57,638 nt of DNA from assembly GCA_018667335.1 (NCBI GenBank), contig JABIVD010000040.1, positions 1 through 57,638 on the forward strand, read 5' to 3'. Positions within the stretch are counted from its first letter, which is position 1, and the number at the start of each line of letters is the position of its first letter. Made by a program: the position numbers and the translations under genes. The stretch is from Rhodospirillaceae bacterium. Its GTDB lineage: Bacteria > Pseudomonadota > Alphaproteobacteria > UBA6615. Under the pieces are notes generated by a model, which was given only the letters and a program-made list of their open reading frames with translations, searched no databases and was not told the origin of the DNA. Shown here in pieces: positions 55,707 through 57,638 of this stretch.

Positions 55707-55898
55707 ATGAGATATTTCTTAATTACATTGGGTGCGGTTCCTCTCCTGCTGCTTTCCGCCCCTGCGGTTTCGGGGGCGACCGCCGCGCCGAGTCTCGAGC
55801 AAGGGATCGTCGAGCATGGTGGCGGCTGCCGTAGAAGTTCGCCACCGGGACAGTGCTGCCACCTCGAAACGCGGACCGGAATAGTGCATTGTCACTAG
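55707..55898 (+). CDS. Secreted Cys/His-rich small peptide
   Basis: 63 residues. A clear signal peptide (MRYFLITLGAVPLLLLSAPAVSGATA, cleavage near 25-27) is followed by a mature part of about 36 residues that ends GGGCRRSSPPGQCCHLETRTGIVHCH. Cys41, Cys50, Cys51, Cys62 with His52, His61 and His63 would suit metal binding or two disulfides. GGAG lies 9 bases before the ATG, and the gene begins 17 bases after the amidohydrolase stop. The pattern of a signal peptide plus invariant-looking Cys/His suggests a real gene. No function is known to me. Confidence 0.65.
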   Translation: MRYFLITLGAVPLLLLSAPAVSGATAAPSLEQGIVEHGGGCRRSSPPGQCCHLETRTGIVHCH

Positions 55899-56088
55899 AT
55901 TACGGGGAATCTAAAAGTAACCCCGAGTACGACAAAACAATGTTGTAAAACAATAGGATGTAACCGGTAGTTCTAGTATGGCCTTACCATGTATGCCTTA
56001 TGGGGCCTGCTGTATGTTCTTTTTTTGTTCTCGCGCATGAGATAGCCGGGTATAGTCCGCGGCGATACTTGTTCGTAACGAGCGGAAA
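55899..56088. promoter_or_regulatory. AT-rich gap upstream of comM
   Basis: 190 bases, noticeably poorer in GC than the rest. It holds a direct repeat AAAACAAT (two copies 5 bases apart, about 55934-55955), a stem GGCC/GGCC with CCAT/ATGG, and a T7 run. A candidate comM promoter is TTCTCG (56028-56033), 17 bases, TATAGT (56051-56056). No gene is seen. Confidence 0.4.
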
Positions 56089-57615
56089 ATGGTCGCACAC
56101 GTCAACACGGTCGCATTCCAGGGGGTGGACGTCGTCGAGGTGGACGTCCAGGTGCAGATGGGCGCCGGCCTCCCCGCATTCACCATCGTCGGCCTGCCCG
56201 ACAAGGCGGTCGGCGAATCCCGCGAACGGGTCCGCGCAGCACTGCAGGCGCTGGGCCTATCCCTGCCGCCCAAGCGGATAACGGTCAATCTGGCCCCCGC
56301 AGACCTCGCCAAGGAAGGCAGCCACTTCGATTTGCCCATCGCGCTGGGCCTTTTGGCCGCCATGGGCGTGGTTCCGGGCGATCTGCTGGCGCAGTACACC
56401 GCTTTGGGCGAACTGGCCCTCGACGGCGCCCTGGCGCCCGTTGCGGGCGTCCTGCCGGCCGCGATTGATGCCTCGGCCCGCGACCGGGGGCTGATCTGCC
56501 CCGCCATGCAGGGCGGCGAAGCGGCCTGGGCCGGTGACATCGACATTCTGGCGGCACCGGACATGCTGGCGCTGATCAATCACTTCAAGGGCACGCAATT
56601 GTTGTCTCCGCCGCAAGCACTACGGTACGACTGTATTCAGTCATACCCGGACCTGCGCGACATAAAGGCCCAGGAATCCGCCAAAAGGGCGCTCGAAATC
56701 GCCGCTGCCGGCGGACATAACCTGCTGCTATCCGGGCCGCCCGGCGCGGGCAAATCGATGCTCGCACAGCGGCTTCCAGGCATCCTGCCGCCGCTATCGC
56801 CGGCCGAAACGCTCGAAGTCTCGATGATCCATTCCATTTCGGGCACCCTGCCCGAGGGCGGCCTGATGACGGAGCGCCCGTTTCGCGACCCGCACCATTC
56901 CGCGTCACTGGCTGCGTTGGTCGGCGGCGGCGCGCGCGCCAGGCCCGGCGAGGTGTCACTGGCCCACCGCGGAGTGCTGTTTCTCGACGAATTGCCCGAG
57001 TTTTCCCGGCAAACCCTGGAATCCCTGCGCCAGCCGATCGAGAGCGGCCGCGCGGTCGTGGCCCGGGCCAACCACCATGTGGCCTATCCGGCCCGTTTCC
57101 AGCTGATTGCGGCCATGAACCCCTGCCGATGCGGCCATCTCGATGATCCCGGCCTGGCCTGCTCCAGGGCCCCGAAATGCGCCACGGACTACCAGGCACG
57201 GCTGTCCGGGCCGCTTCTGGACCGGATCGACCTGTATGTCGAGGTCCCCGCAGTTTCCGTTGCCGACCTGGCTCTGCCGCCGGCCGCCGAAGGCAGCGCC
57301 GAGATCGCCGCCCGGGTCGCCCGGGCCCGCCAGCTTCAGACCGAGAGATATGACGGTACTACTGTGCTCACCAACGCAGAGGCCGACGGGGAATTGCTCG
57401 AATCTGTGGCGACGCCTGACGCGGAAGGCCGAGCACTGCTTGTGGAAGCCACGGATAAGCTGAAATTGTCCGCCAGGGGCTACCACCGGGTGCTCCAGGT
57501 GGCCCGGACACTGGCAGACCTTGATACCGCTAATTCGGGCGCAGAATCGGCAGCAATTGCTAGGCACTACATTGCGGAAGCCCTTAGCTACCGCAGGGTA
57601 GTGCCTTCGAGGTAG
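56089..57615 (+). CDS. comM: ComM/YifB family Mg chelatase-like AAA+ ATPase
   Basis: 508 residues, the normal length. The N-terminal Lon-protease-like domain (GLPAFTIVGLPDKAVGESRERVRAAL; FDLPIALGLL) is followed by an AAA+ domain with Walker A GPPGAGKS (216-223), Walker B VLFLDELPEF, and the Mg-chelatase C-terminal domain (SARGYHRVLQVARTLADL). ComM is a hexameric helicase that promotes branch migration in natural transformation. In related genomes it lies close to gshB. Confidence 0.95.
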   Translation: MVAHVNTVAFQGVDVVEVDVQVQMGAGLPAFTIVGLPDKAVGESRERVRAALQALGLSLPPKRITVNLAPADLAKEGSHFDLPIALGLLAAMGVVPGDLLAQYTALGELALDGALAPVAGVLPAAIDASARDRGLICPAMQGGEAAWAGDIDILAAPDMLALINHFKGTQLLSPPQALRYDCIQSYPDLRDIKAQESAKRALEIAAAGGHNLLLSGPPGAGKSMLAQRLPGILPPLSPAETLEVSMIHSISGTLPEGGLMTERPFRDPHHSASLAALVGGGARARPGEVSLAHRGVLFLDELPEFSRQTLESLRQPIESGRAVVARANHHVAYPARFQLIAAMNPCRCGHLDDPGLACSRAPKCATDYQARLSGPLLDRIDLYVEVPAVSVADLALPPAAEGSAEIAARVARARQLQTERYDGTTVLTNAEADGELLESVATPDAEGRALLVEATDKLKLSARGYHRVLQVARTLADLDTANSGAESAAIARHYIAEALSYRRVVPSR

Positions 57616-57638
57616 TGCTTATTGTTGGTTTCATGAGC

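Noticed and set aside
1-57638. CRISPR arrays, insertion sequences, phage or toxin-antitoxin modules
   Set aside because: No regularly spaced repeats, transposase motifs, terminal inverted repeats or typical two-gene toxin pairs were seen.

Overview
The window is a GC-rich, densely coded bacterial chromosome segment. It most likely comes from an alphaproteobacterium. The evidence is a MucR/Ros regulator, an OlsB-OlsA ornithine-lipid pair, an alphaproteobacterial Fur/Mur-type regulator, a fused malic enzyme-phosphotransacetylase (MaeB), and heat-shock promoters of the alphaproteobacterial sigma-32 pattern. Gene neighbourhoods agree: nusA-rimP-trmB-metK, lnt-corC-ybeY-phoH-miaB, glnD-murJ-trpS, and hrcA-grpE beside rph-rdgB-hemW. 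I cannot name the genus. I see no insertion sequence, phage, plasmid gene, CRISPR array, rRNA or tRNA. No stretch longer than about 240 bases lacks a gene.

Region 1 (1-12.4 kb, all minus strand) is a housekeeping block, read right to left: tsaB, rimI, mucR, fur, olsB, olsA, miaB, phoH, ybeY, corC, lnt, metK, trmB, rimP, nusA (cut by the window edge). It serves tRNA modification, 16S rRNA maturation, lipoprotein acylation, AdoMet synthesis and ornithine-lipid synthesis. Several genes overlap by 4 bases, three of them (by my start choices) with TTG starts. The rimP-nusA unit has its own promoter and a leader containing two hairpins, the second an intrinsic terminator.

Region 2 (12.5-17.5 kb) mixes an envelope trio (VanX-type dipeptidase, polysaccharide deacetylase, Bax-type glucosaminidase), an Nfu-type Fe-S carrier and a class III adenylate cyclase. 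Region 3 (17.6-27.1 kb, minus) is mutS, an MFS exporter, glnD, murJ, trpS. Region 4 (27.3-38.8 kb) holds central metabolism and transport (maeB, ald, a YejA-like binding protein, a ZIP transporter, adenosine kinase). It also holds an EI24/CysZ-like membrane protein, a bactofilin operon with an overlapping 44-residue membrane microprotein and a lipoprotein, then nth, a DUF2244 protein and dapB.

Region 5 (38.9-48.7 kb) is the chaperone locus: dnaK-dnaJ and hrcA-grpE on the minus strand, then rph, rdgB and hemW on the plus strand. Between the two chaperone operons sits a coupled plus-strand pair: a DUF1848 protein with a C-terminal CX3CX2C motif and an FkbM-type methyltransferase. The dnaK-dnaJ gap is almost filled by a predicted branched RNA structure. 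Region 6 (48.8-57.6 kb) holds LpoA-like and DolP-like lipoproteins with rsmI and yraN (the same set as the E. coli yra locus), a SirB1-type protein and gshB. It then has a probably accessory insert (VOC dioxygenase-like protein, amidohydrolase, secreted Cys/His-rich peptide) and comM.

The most promising undescribed items are the DUF1848/FkbM pair, the bactofilin-linked microprotein, the secreted Cys/His peptide, the rimP leader attenuator and the dnaK-dnaJ intergenic RNA.
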